Assembly (NCBI RefSeq): GCF_017876155.1
Contig: NZ_JAGINP010000008.1
Coordinates: forward strand, 124,001-188,000
Source: Azospirillum rugosum
GTDB lineage: Bacteria > Pseudomonadota > Alphaproteobacteria > Azospirillales > Azospirillaceae
DNA: 64,000 nt
Direction of reading: 5' to 3'
The notes under the pieces were generated by a model, which made no database searches, was not told the DNA's origin, and saw nothing but the letters and a program-made list of their open reading frames with translations. Of the stretch, positions 44,027-53,236 are shown in pieces. Positions within the stretch are counted from its first letter, which is position 1, and each line of letters begins with the position of its first letter. Position numbers and translations under genes: made by a program.

Positions 44027-47000
44027 ATGACATACCAAAGGTTCCGACCGGAAAGCAGGGGACTCCTTCGAATGAGCGGAAGCGGCGGAACGGCCATGGA
44101 AACGGCTGCCCCGACCTTTCTCGCCGGGGGCGGCGAAATGGGCGAACGCATGCGGACCTTCGACTGGTCCGCCACGCCGTTGGGTGTGCCCGAGACCTGG
44201 CCGCAGAGCCTGAAGACCGCCATCCGGATCATGCTGACCTCGCGGCAGCCGATCTGGATCGGCTGGGGACCCGACCTGCTGTTCTTCTACAACGACGCCT
44301 ACAAGACGATCATCGGCGGCAAGCACCCGCACAGCCTGGGCCAGCCCACCGCGGTCGTGTGGCGGGAGATCTGGGGCGACATCGGCCCGATGCTCGCCCA
44401 GGCCATGACCGGCATCGAGGGCACCTACGTCGAGAACCAGCTCCTGATCATGGAGCGCTACGGCTATCCGGAGGAGACCTACTACACCTTCTCCTACAGC
44501 CCGATCCCCGACGACGACGGCAACGCCGGCGGGATCATCTGCGCCAACACCGACGACACCCTGCTGGTGATCGGGGAGCGTCAGCTCTCCCTGCTGCGGG
44601 ACCTGGCCGCCAGCGCCGGCGACGCCCGCAGCAGCGACGAGGTGTGCGAGCGCAGCGCCCGCGCGCTGGAGGCCGACGCGCACGACCTGCCCTTCGCCCT
44701 TCTGTACCTGGCCGAACCGGGTGGGACGACCTATTCCCTGTGCGCGCGGAGCGGGATCGGCCGAAACCATCCCGCCGCCCCCGAAACCCTGACGGACGCG
44801 CCGGACTCGGTCTGGCCGGTGCCCGACCGGTCGCGCGGCGTCGAGCTGGTGACCGATCTGCAAGCGCGGTTCGGCGCGGGGCTGCCCACCGGCCCGTGGG
44901 GCAAGGCGCCGGAGCAGGCCGCCGTCCTGCCGCTGCCCGCGGCGAGCGAAAGCGGGCGCGACGGGATCCTGATCGTCGGCCTCAGCCCGTTCCGGCTGTT
45001 CGACGACAACTACCAGCGCTTCGTCGGGCTGGTCGCCGGCCAGATCGCCGGGGCCATCGCCAACGCCGACGCCTATGAGGGGGAGCGCCGGCGCGCCGAG
45101 GCCCTGGCGGAGATCGACCGCGCCAAGACCGCCTTCTTCTCAAACGCCAGCCACGAGTTCCGCACGCCCCTGACCCTGATGCTGGGTCCGGTCGAGGCGA
45201 TGCTGGACCGCAACCCGCCCGAGTCCGGCCCGGACGCGGTGGTCGACCGCGTTGATCTGGAGCTGGTGCACCGCAACGGGCAGCGCCTGTTGCGCCTGGT
45301 CAACGCGCTGCTGGACTTCTCGCGCATCGAGGCCGGCCGGATGCGCGCGGCGTTTGAGCCCGTCGACCTGGCGGCCTACACCGCCGATCTGGCGAGCAGC
45401 TTCCGGTCGGCCATGGACAAGGCGGGCCTGCGCTACCGGATCGCGTGCCCACCGCTGTCCGAACCGGTCTGGATCGACCGTGACATGTGGGAGAAGATCG
45501 TCCTCAACCTGATCTCCAACGCCTTCAAGTTCACGCTGTCGGGCGAAGTTTCGGTCACCGTGACGGCGGAGGACGGGCAAGCGGTGCTGCGCGTGCAGGA
45601 CAGCGGCGCCGGCATCCCGGAGGCCGAGTTGGGACGGGTGTTCGACCGCTTCCACCGGATCGAGGGGCAGGTCGGCCGCACCTACGAGGGAACGGGCATC
45701 GGGCTGGCGCTGGTGAAGGATCTGACCAACCTGCACGGCGGCACCGTCGCGGTGGACAGCCGCGTGGGCGAAGGCACCACCTTCACCGTCGCCGTTCCCT
45801 TCGGAAAGGCCCATGTCCCGCCGGCGGAGCATCACCGGGAACCGCCGCAGGCCCCGCCCCAAACCGCCACGTCGACGCGCGCCGACATGTTCGTGGCCGA
45901 GGCGCTGCAATGGCTGCCGGACGCCGACTCGGCGCCGCGGCCGGTTCCCATGGCGGCCGAGGCGTCGGAGCGCGCGAAGGGAAAGACCGTCCTTCTGGCC
46001 GACGACAACACCGACATGCGCGGCTATGTGGAACGGCTGCTGACCACCGCCGGCTACCGGGTGGAGGCGGTGGCCGACGGCCGGGCGGCGGTGGCGCGCG
46101 CCCACCAGGTGCGGCCGGACCTCGTGCTGTCCGACGTCATGATGCCCCTTCTGGACGGCTTCGGGGTGATCGACGCCCTGCGCCGGCACCCGGACACCAA
46201 GGAGCTTCCCATCATCCTGCTGTCCGCGCGGGCGGGGGAGGAGGCGTCCATCGAGGGGTTGCAGGCGGGCGCCGACGATTACCTGGTGAAGCCCTTCAGC
46301 GCCCGCGAGCTTCTCGCCCGGGTGGAGGGCGCGCTGCGGCTGGCGGAGCTGCGCCGGGAGACGAACGCGACCCTGCGCGAAGCCAACGAGGAGCTGGAAC
46401 AGCGCGTCGCGGAACGGACGGTCGAGCGCGACCGGGTCTGGCGGAACTCCCGCGACCTGCTCGTCGTGCTCGGCATGGACGGGGTGTTCCGGTCGGTCAA
46501 CCCGGCGTGGACCGCCATCCTGGGGCACGCGCGGGAGGAGGTGGAGGGCCGCAGTTTCCACGACTTCGTCTGGTCCGAGGACGCGGACTGGACGCAGAGC
46601 GGATTCAACGCCGCGGTGGCGAAGCAGGACCTGACCAATTTCGAGAACCGGTACCGGCACAAGGACGGCACGCCGCGCTGGATTTCCTGGCAAACGGCGG
46701 TGGAAGGGGATCTCCTCTACGCCTATGGGCGGCACATCACGGCCGAAAAGGAACAGGCGGAGGTGCTGCGCCAGACGGAAGAACAGCTGCGGCGGGTCCA
46801 GAAGATGGAGGCCGTGGGCCAGCTGACCGGCGGTGTGGCGCACGACTTCAACAACCTGCTGCAGGTCATCGGCGGCAATTTGCAGCTCCTCCTGAAGGAC
46901 GTCGCCGGGCAATCGCGGGCGGAGCACCGGGTGCGCAACGCGCTGAGCGGGGTGTCGCGCGGGGCCAAGCTGGCCTCCTCGCTGCTGGCCTTCGCGCGGC

Positions 47001-48370
47001 GCCAACCGCTGGAGCCGCGGGCGGTCAACCTGGGCCGGCTGATCCGCAGCCTGGACGACATGCTGCGCCGCGCGCTGGGTGAGGAGATCGAGATCGAGGT
47101 GATCAGCGGCGGCGGGCTGTGGAACACCATGGTCGACCCGGCCCAGGTGGAGAACGCCCTGCTGAACCTGGCGATCAACGCCCGCGACGCCATGGGCGGG
47201 CGCGGCACGCTGACCATCGAGAGCGGCAACGCCGAGCTGGACGACCAGTACGCCGCCCGGCACGAGGATGTCCGGGCCGGCCAATACGTGATGCTGGCCG
47301 TCACCGACACCGGCTGCGGCATGGCGCCCGACGTGATCGATCGGGTGTTCGAGCCCTTCTTCAGCACCAAGCCGGAGGGACAGGGCACCGGGCTGGGGCT
47401 CAGCATGGTCTACGGCTTCGTCAAGCAGTCGGGCGGGCACATCAAGATCTACAGCGAACCCGGCCACGGGACGACGATCCGCCTCTACCTGCCGCGCACG
47501 CAGGAGGCCGAAGACCTGCCGGTCGCCCTCGACGCCACGCCGGCGCATGGCGGCAGCGAGACCGTGCTGGTCGTGGAGGACGACGAGGACGTGCGGCAGA
47601 CCGTGGTGGACATGCTGAACGACCTGGGTTACCGCGTGCTCCAGGCGCGGGACGCCCAGAGCGCGCTCGCCATCCTGGAAAGCGGCGTGGCGATCGACCT
47701 GCTGTTCACCGACGTCGTCATGCCCGGCCCGCTGCGCAGCCCGGAGCTGGCCCGCAAGGCGCGCGAGCGGCTGCCGAACCTGGCGGTGCTGTTCACCTCC
47801 GGCTACACGCAGAACGCCATCGTCCACGGCGGCCGGCTCGACGCCGGGGTGGAGCTGCTGAGCAAGCCCTACACGCGGGAGGTTCTGGCCCGCAAGCTGC
47901 GCCACGTCCTGCGCAACCAGCAGCAGAAGGACACCGCCCTTGTGCCGTCCCAGGCGTCCGCGACGGAACCCGATGCCGGCGGGGCGCAGGGCGGCCTGCG
48001 CGTGCTTCTGGTGGAGGACGACGCGCTGATCCGCATGACCACGGAGGAAATGCTGGTCAGCCTGGGCCACACGGTGATCGAGGCGGCGGACGCCGAGGAC
48101 GCCCTGGCGGCGATCGATGGGGATGAGTCCGTTGACGTGCTGATGACGGACATCAGCCTGCCGGGCCTGTCGGGCGAACAGTTGGCCGCAAGGCTGCGCC
48201 AGCGCTTCCCCGGGCTGCCGGTGGTGTTCGCGTCGGGATACGACCGCGCCGCCGACCGGCCGGCCCCGGACTGGTCCGGCCCCGCCGTCCACCTGTCCAA
48301 GCCCTACGACGTCGCCACGCTGAAGGACGCGCTGCGGACGGCCGTGCGGGACCAGCCGCGGCGCCCCTGA
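44027..48370 (+). CDS. Giant hybrid sensor kinase with two kinase modules and three receivers
   Basis: About 1447 residues, no clear membrane segment, so probably cytoplasmic. Order: a PAS-like domain (about 40-180, DWSATPLGVPETWPQSLKTA), a GAF-like region (about 190-345), a first HisKA/HATPase with H376 in SNASHEFRTPL, a receiver with D703 in VLSDVMMPLLDG, a second PAS (about 810-920), a second kinase core with H939 in GGVAHDFNNLLQ, then two receivers with D1229 (LFTDVVMPG) and D1375 (LMTDISLPG). All ATP-lid boxes are present in both kinases. I start at ATG 44027 because GGGAGG precedes it by ten bases. The next kinase gene follows after four bases. Confidence 0.87.
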   Translation: MTYQRFRPESRGLLRMSGSGGTAMETAAPTFLAGGGEMGERMRTFDWSATPLGVPETWPQSLKTAIRIMLTSRQPIWIGWGPDLLFFYNDAYKTIIGGKHPHSLGQPTAVVWREIWGDIGPMLAQAMTGIEGTYVENQLLIMERYGYPEETYYTFSYSPIPDDDGNAGGIICANTDDTLLVIGERQLSLLRDLAASAGDARSSDEVCERSARALEADAHDLPFALLYLAEPGGTTYSLCARSGIGRNHPAAPETLTDAPDSVWPVPDRSRGVELVTDLQARFGAGLPTGPWGKAPEQAAVLPLPAASESGRDGILIVGLSPFRLFDDNYQRFVGLVAGQIAGAIANADAYEGERRRAEALAEIDRAKTAFFSNASHEFRTPLTLMLGPVEAMLDRNPPESGPDAVVDRVDLELVHRNGQRLLRLVNALLDFSRIEAGRMRAAFEPVDLAAYTADLASSFRSAMDKAGLRYRIACPPLSEPVWIDRDMWEKIVLNLISNAFKFTLSGEVSVTVTAEDGQAVLRVQDSGAGIPEAELGRVFDRFHRIEGQVGRTYEGTGIGLALVKDLTNLHGGTVAVDSRVGEGTTFTVAVPFGKAHVPPAEHHREPPQAPPQTATSTRADMFVAEALQWLPDADSAPRPVPMAAEASERAKGKTVLLADDNTDMRGYVERLLTTAGYRVEAVADGRAAVARAHQVRPDLVLSDVMMPLLDGFGVIDALRRHPDTKELPIILLSARAGEEASIEGLQAGADDYLVKPFSARELLARVEGALRLAELRRETNATLREANEELEQRVAERTVERDRVWRNSRDLLVVLGMDGVFRSVNPAWTAILGHAREEVEGRSFHDFVWSEDADWTQSGFNAAVAKQDLTNFENRYRHKDGTPRWISWQTAVEGDLLYAYGRHITAEKEQAEVLRQTEEQLRRVQKMEAVGQLTGGVAHDFNNLLQVIGGNLQLLLKDVAGQSRAEHRVRNALSGVSRGAKLASSLLAFARRQPLEPRAVNLGRLIRSLDDMLRRALGEEIEIEVISGGGLWNTMVDPAQVENALLNLAINARDAMGGRGTLTIESGNAELDDQYAARHEDVRAGQYVMLAVTDTGCGMAPDVIDRVFEPFFSTKPEGQGTGLGLSMVYGFVKQSGGHIKIYSEPGHGTTIRLYLPRTQEAEDLPVALDATPAHGGSETVLVVEDDEDVRQTVVDMLNDLGYRVLQARDAQSALAILESGVAIDLLFTDVVMPGPLRSPELARKARERLPNLAVLFTSGYTQNAIVHGGRLDAGVELLSKPYTREVLARKLRHVLRNQQQKDTALVPSQASATEPDAGGAQGGLRVLLVEDDALIRMTTEEMLVSLGHTVIEAADAEDALAAIDGDESVDVLMTDISLPGLSGEQLAARLRQRFPGLPVVFASGYDRAADRPAPDWSGPAVHLSKPYDVATLKDALRTAVRDQPRRP

Positions 48371-48374
48371 CGCC

Positions 48375-51300
48375 ATGACGCGGGGGCGGCGTCCCGGTTC
48401 GGGATCAACCATCGTCATGCGGAGCGCGCTCGGCGCGTCCGTGCTGGTGCTCGCGGCGGCGGCCCACGCCGACTCCCTCGACAGGGGCAGCGACCCCTGG
48501 GCGAGCCTGTCCAGTTCGCTGTTCAGCCACATCGGCCCGGGCGAGGGCCTGCCCTACTCCGTCGGTTCGGCGCTGGCGCAGGACGGCGAGGGCTATGTCT
48601 GGATCGGCACGCCCGGCGGGCTGGCGCGCTGGGACGGCTATCGCATGCGGGTGTTCCGGCACCGCACCGAAGATCCGGACTCCCTGCCCGAGAACATCGT
48701 CACGCACCTGTTCACCGACGCCCAGGGCCGGCTTTGGCTCGGCACGGCGTCGGGCCTCGTCGCGCGGTACGACTCCCGTCAGGACCGCTTCGTCACCTTC
48801 CGCGACCAGGGCAGCGGCCTCGGCCGGCTGAGCGGACTGGCGGACGACGGGGAGGAGGGGGCCTGGGCCGTCGGGAACAGCGGGCTGGCCCACCTCGACG
48901 GCCGGTCCGGGCGATGGCGCCGCGACAGGCCCGAGGATGTCGGCCTGCCGCCGGGGGAAATCCGCAGCGTGCTGCGCGACCGGTCCGGGACGCTCTGGCT
49001 CGGCACCGCGGCCGGGCTGCGGCGCCGCGCCGCCGGCGAGGAGCGTTTCCGCGCGGTGGACGGCCCTGCGGGCTCCGTCGTCGCCACGGCCCTATTCGAG
49101 GACTCCTCCGGCACGATCCGCTTCGGCACGGCGGCCGGTCGGTTCGGCAGCATCGTCGGGACCGAGGCGCGCTTGGTGGAGGCCATGGCCCCGTCGGGGC
49201 AGCGGGTGTCCGCCATCGTCGAGCCCGAGCCCGGAACGCTGTGGATCGCGGAGTTCGGCGGGGGCATCCGGGAACTGGACGTGGCGACCGGCGCCGTCCG
49301 CTCCTTCCGCAACGATCCGGCCAGCCCGACCAGCATCGCCGACGATTCCATCCTCGGCCTCCTGGTCGACCGGTCGGGCCTTGTGTGGGCGAGCGGGCTG
49401 GGCGGGGTGGACCGCCACGACCCGCACGACCGCGGTATCCTGACCGTCCTTCCCGGCAAACCGTCCGGACTGCCGGGCAAATATGTGCGCAGCATGACGG
49501 TCCGCGCCGACGGCAAGGTCTGGCTGGCGTTCCGCGACAAGGGGATCGCCCTGCTCGACCCCGCCGCGGGCCGCATCGAACAGGTCATCGCCCCGTCGGA
49601 GGAACCGGGCAACGGTCTGCCCGGCACCATGATCCAGGCCATCGCCACGCCCGAAGGCGGCCCCGAGAACGCCGAGGTCTGGGCCGGAACGACCGGCGGC
49701 CTGTACCGGGTCCAGGCCGCCATTGGACCATCGTCTGGCGGGACGGCGTCCGTCTTCCGGCCGCTGGGCATGGCCAACATCCTGTCCCTGATGGCCGACG
49801 GGCCCACGCTGTGGGCCGGGGGCAGCATGGGGCTGGCGCGCATCGACCCGCAACGCGGGACCGTGGAGCTGTTCAAGCACCAGGCCGACCGGCCGGACAG
49901 CCTCAGCGACAACAGCGTGCAGAGCCTGCTGCGCGACGGTGCGGGACGGCTCTGGGTGGGCACCCAGCGGGGCCTGAACCTGTTCGATCCGGCGCGGGGG
50001 GCCTTCCGCCGGTTCCTGCACGACCAGGACGACCTGACCAGCCTGCCCAACGACATCGTCCACACGCTGCTGGAGGACGGCCAGGGACGGCTTTGGGTCG
50101 GCACGGCCGGCGGCATCGGCATTCTCGACCCTTCCGAGGAACCGTTCGACAGCGGCCGTGCCCGCTTCCGGACGCTCAACGCCGCGAACGGGCTGCCGCA
50201 CGACACGGTCACGGTGCTCCAGGAAGGCGACGACGGGCGGATTTGGGCCGCCGGCGGCGACCGTCTCGCCACGATCGATCCGCAGACCCTGACCATCCGC
50301 AACTTCGGCCCGATGGACGGCGCCGGAATCCGCACCCATTGGGTCGGGTCGGGCGCCCGGCTGCCCGACGGCACGCTGCTGTTCGGCGGGTTCGGCGGGA
50401 TGACCGTGGTCAAGCCCGGTCGCCGGCCGCAGTGGGAGTTCCAGCCGCCGCTGGTGGCGACGGACATCCGCGTCGGCGGCCGGACGGTCCCGCCCTCATC
50501 ACCCATCGTCGTCACGCCCGACGACCGCAGCGTGAGGGTGGAGTTCGCCGCCCTGGACTTCTCCGCGCCGGAGCGCAACCGCTACGCCTACCGGCTGGAG
50601 CCGTTCGACGACCGCTGGACCGAAACGGACGCCGGCAACCGGACGGCGACCTACACCAACCTGTCCCCGGGCCGCTACACGCTCAGCATCCGCGGAACGA
50701 ACCGCGACGGGGTGTGGAGCGGCCACACGCTGTCCATCCCGCTCCAGGTGCTGCCGGCCTGGTACCAGACCCTGTGGTTCCGGACCGCCGCCGCAATCGC
50801 CGGCCTGTCGATCCTGGTCGGCGCCGTGCAGGGGTGGACCGCCCTGCTCCGCCGCCGCCAGCGGGAGTTGGAGCGTCAGGTCGCGCAACGCACCGCGGAG
50901 GTCGAGACCGAGCGCGCCCGCGCCCTGGCCGGGGAGGCCGGCGCGCGCCGCGCGATGGAGGAGGCCGAGGCGGCCAACCGGGCGAAATCGCGGTTCCTGG
51001 CCGTGGTCAGCCACGAAATCCGCACGCCCCTGAACGGCGTGCTGGGGATGCTCCAGCTGCTCGACCCGAAGGCGATGGACGGCGAGCAGCGCCGCTACCT
51101 GGAGATCGCTAAGACGTCGGGCAACCTGCTGGCCAGCCTGGTCGAAAGCGTCCTGGAATACGGGCGTAGCGAGGCCGAGGAGGACGGGGTTGAACTGGGC
51201 GTCGTCGACCCGCGGCACCTCGTCACCAGTGCTGCGGACCTGTTCGCCGTCCAGGCGGCCGGCAACGGCGTGCGCGTTGACGTGTCCATCGGCGCGCGGG

Positions 51301-52481
51301 TGCCGCCGGCGATCCGGTGCGCCCGGGTCCGGCTGACCCGCGTCCTGCACAACCTGCTCGGCAACGCCGTCAAGTTCACGGCACAGGGCCGGATCACCAT
51401 CTCGCTCGACTTCGCGCCGCAAGCCGGCAACACGCGCGGCGACCTGCGCCTCAGCGTCGCGGACACCGGGATCGGCATCGCCCCGGACCTTCGGGAAGCG
51501 ATTTTCCAGGACTTCGTGCAGGCGGACGATTCCATCACGCGGCGCTTCGGCGGAACCGGGCTGGGGCTGGCGGTCTGCCGGCGGATCGCGACGACGCTGG
51601 GCGGCACCCTGACGGTGGAGAGCACGGTGGGCGTCGGCAGCACCTTCCGCCTGACGGTGCCGGTGGAGGCCGTGGCGGAGGAACCCGTGCACGCCGACGA
51701 AACGCCGGCGGGGAAGGAGGCGGCGCCCCTCGACATCCTGCTGGTCGACGACGACCCGGTGAACCGGCTGGTCGGCCAGGCGCTGATCGGCAAGCTGGGA
51801 CATCGGGTGACGGCCGTCGACGGCGGGGCCGCCGCGGCCGAGGCCGCGTCCGTGAAGCGTTTCGACGTCGTCCTGATGGACATGCACATGCCGGAGATGG
51901 ACGGGATCGAGGCGATCCGGCGCCTGCGCGCGCTGCGGGACGGCCATCCCGACACACTGCGCGTCGTCGTCATGACGGCCGACATGACCGCGGAAACGCG
52001 GGAGCGGTGCCGGCGGGCGGGCGTGGAGCGGGTGGTGTCCAAGCCGCTCCACCTCGACGCCGTGCGCAACGCCCTTTCGGATGATGGGGCGGTGGAGGCG
52101 TGGCTGGACCTCGCGTTCCTGCGCGTCCAGATGGACAGTCTGGGATTCGCCGGCCTGATCCGGCTGGGCCGTCTGTTCGCCCGGACGTCGCGCCGGACCC
52201 TGGCCGCCCTGGAGGCCGCGGCAGCGGCGGGCGACGCGGAGGCCGTGCGCGCCGAGGCGCACCGGCTGCGCGGCGCCGCCGGAGTCCTCGGCCTCACGCG
52301 GTTGTGCGCCGCCGCCGGTGCCATCGAGGCACGCACGGGCGGAGGCGCGGAGCTGGACTGGGACCGGATCGCCAGCCTGCGCGCCTTGCGCGCGGGATCC
52401 TTCAAGGCGCTGTTCAGGGCGGCGCGGATTCAGCAGGTTGAAGGTGTGGCCTACCCCATCACCAGCCCGCCGTCGACGTAG
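48375..52481 (+). CDS. Beta-propeller hybrid sensor kinase with receiver and Hpt domain
   Basis: A 1368-residue membrane sensor. A signal or anchor segment near residue 20 precedes a large periplasmic part of repeated Reg_prop units (D-G-x-WxGT repeats such as GRLWLGTASGL and GRLWVGTAGGI) forming propellers up to about residue 690. A Y_Y_Y domain (to about 790), one membrane helix (TAAAIAGLSILVGAV) and a cytoplasmic coiled coil follow. The kinase core has H880 in VVSHEIRTPLNGVLG; then a receiver with D1169 (LMDMHMPEMDG) and an Hpt domain with H1296 (AEAHRLRGAAGVLG). Translation is probably coupled to the upstream kinase gene. The 3' end overlaps the convergent SDR gene by 31 bases. Confidence 0.88.
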   Translation: MTRGRRPGSGSTIVMRSALGASVLVLAAAAHADSLDRGSDPWASLSSSLFSHIGPGEGLPYSVGSALAQDGEGYVWIGTPGGLARWDGYRMRVFRHRTEDPDSLPENIVTHLFTDAQGRLWLGTASGLVARYDSRQDRFVTFRDQGSGLGRLSGLADDGEEGAWAVGNSGLAHLDGRSGRWRRDRPEDVGLPPGEIRSVLRDRSGTLWLGTAAGLRRRAAGEERFRAVDGPAGSVVATALFEDSSGTIRFGTAAGRFGSIVGTEARLVEAMAPSGQRVSAIVEPEPGTLWIAEFGGGIRELDVATGAVRSFRNDPASPTSIADDSILGLLVDRSGLVWASGLGGVDRHDPHDRGILTVLPGKPSGLPGKYVRSMTVRADGKVWLAFRDKGIALLDPAAGRIEQVIAPSEEPGNGLPGTMIQAIATPEGGPENAEVWAGTTGGLYRVQAAIGPSSGGTASVFRPLGMANILSLMADGPTLWAGGSMGLARIDPQRGTVELFKHQADRPDSLSDNSVQSLLRDGAGRLWVGTQRGLNLFDPARGAFRRFLHDQDDLTSLPNDIVHTLLEDGQGRLWVGTAGGIGILDPSEEPFDSGRARFRTLNAANGLPHDTVTVLQEGDDGRIWAAGGDRLATIDPQTLTIRNFGPMDGAGIRTHWVGSGARLPDGTLLFGGFGGMTVVKPGRRPQWEFQPPLVATDIRVGGRTVPPSSPIVVTPDDRSVRVEFAALDFSAPERNRYAYRLEPFDDRWTETDAGNRTATYTNLSPGRYTLSIRGTNRDGVWSGHTLSIPLQVLPAWYQTLWFRTAAAIAGLSILVGAVQGWTALLRRRQRELERQVAQRTAEVETERARALAGEAGARRAMEEAEAANRAKSRFLAVVSHEIRTPLNGVLGMLQLLDPKAMDGEQRRYLEIAKTSGNLLASLVESVLEYGRSEAEEDGVELGVVDPRHLVTSAADLFAVQAAGNGVRVDVSIGARVPPAIRCARVRLTRVLHNLLGNAVKFTAQGRITISLDFAPQAGNTRGDLRLSVADTGIGIAPDLREAIFQDFVQADDSITRRFGGTGLGLAVCRRIATTLGGTLTVESTVGVGSTFRLTVPVEAVAEEPVHADETPAGKEAAPLDILLVDDDPVNRLVGQALIGKLGHRVTAVDGGAAAAEAASVKRFDVVLMDMHMPEMDGIEAIRRLRALRDGHPDTLRVVVMTADMTAETRERCRRAGVERVVSKPLHLDAVRNALSDDGAVEAWLDLAFLRVQMDSLGFAGLIRLGRLFARTSRRTLAALEAAAAAGDAEAVRAEAHRLRGAAGVLGLTRLCAAAGAIEARTGGGAELDWDRIASLRALRAGSFKALFRAARIQQVEGVAYPITSPPST

Positions 52482-53218
52482 AGCGTCTGGCCGGTCATGA
52501 AGCGGCTCCAGTCCGAGGCCAGGAACAGGACCGGCCCCGTGACGTCGTCGGGGGTCGCGATCCGGCGCAGCGGGGTCTGGGCGATGATCATGTCCTTCAC
52601 GCCCTCCTTCGTCGTCCGGCTGGCGTCGGTCGGGTAGACCAGCCCCGGCGCCACGCAGTTCACGCGGATGCCGAGCGGCCCGAGTTCCGTCGCCAGGTTG
52701 CGGCTGAAGCCGACCAAGGCGGACTTGGCGGTGGCGTAGTCGTGGTAGGGCACCGTCGGGCGGGCGACGAGGTCGGTCGTCATGTTGACGATGCTGCCCC
52801 GCGCGCGCCGGCGCATCAGCGGCAGCACAGCCTGGCAGACGTTGAAGGTGCCCCGCAGGGCGCCGTCGACCTGCCCTTGGTAATCGGCCCAGGCCGCGTC
52901 CCAGAACAGGGTCCGCTTGTCCGGGTCGAAGGCGTAGGGCCGGAAGGCGTTGTTGACCACGGCGTCGAGGGGACCGACCTCCTCCCCCACACGCTCCACC
53001 ATGGCGCGCACGGCACCCTCGTCGGTCACGTCGGCCTGGACGGCCCAGCCGTCGCCGCCCAGGGCGCGGCAGTCCTCCGCCACCCGCTCCGCAGCGTCCG
53101 CGTTGCGCAGGTAGTTGACGACGACCATCGCCCCTTCCGCCGCGAAGGCCTTGGCGATGGCGGCGCCGATGCCGCGGCTGGCGCCGGTGACGAGGACGGT
53201 CTTTTCCCGGAAGTCCAT
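52451..53218 (-). CDS. SDR-family oxidoreductase, last gene of the TPP-riboswitch operon
   Basis: A 255-residue classical short-chain dehydrogenase/reductase. The cofactor motif is GASRGIGAAIAKAF and the catalytic Tyr and Lys are in YHDYATAKSALV. The catalytic Ser position, 13 residues before the Tyr, appears as Thr (IVNMTTDL), which is unusual. The end VDGGLVMG is typical of the family. It lies 18 bases after the binding-protein gene. Given the acyl-activating and acyl-reducing genes upstream, it may reduce an aldehyde to an alcohol (inference). Confidence 0.85.
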   Translation of the reverse strand: MDFREKTVLVTGASRGIGAAIAKAFAAEGAMVVVNYLRNADAAERVAEDCRALGGDGWAVQADVTDEGAVRAMVERVGEEVGPLDAVVNNAFRPYAFDPDKRTLFWDAAWADYQGQVDGALRGTFNVCQAVLPLMRRRARGSIVNMTTDLVARPTVPYHDYATAKSALVGFSRNLATELGPLGIRVNCVAPGLVYPTDASRTTKEGVKDMIIAQTPLRRIATPDDVTGPVLFLASDWSRFMTGQTLYVDGGLVMG

Positions 53219-53236
53219 GGATCCGCGCCGTTGCCG

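Noticed and set aside
45140-48532. 1130-residue minus-strand frame over the giant hybrid kinase
   Set aside because: Antisense shadow of a high-GC coding gene with complete kinase and receiver motifs on the plus strand.
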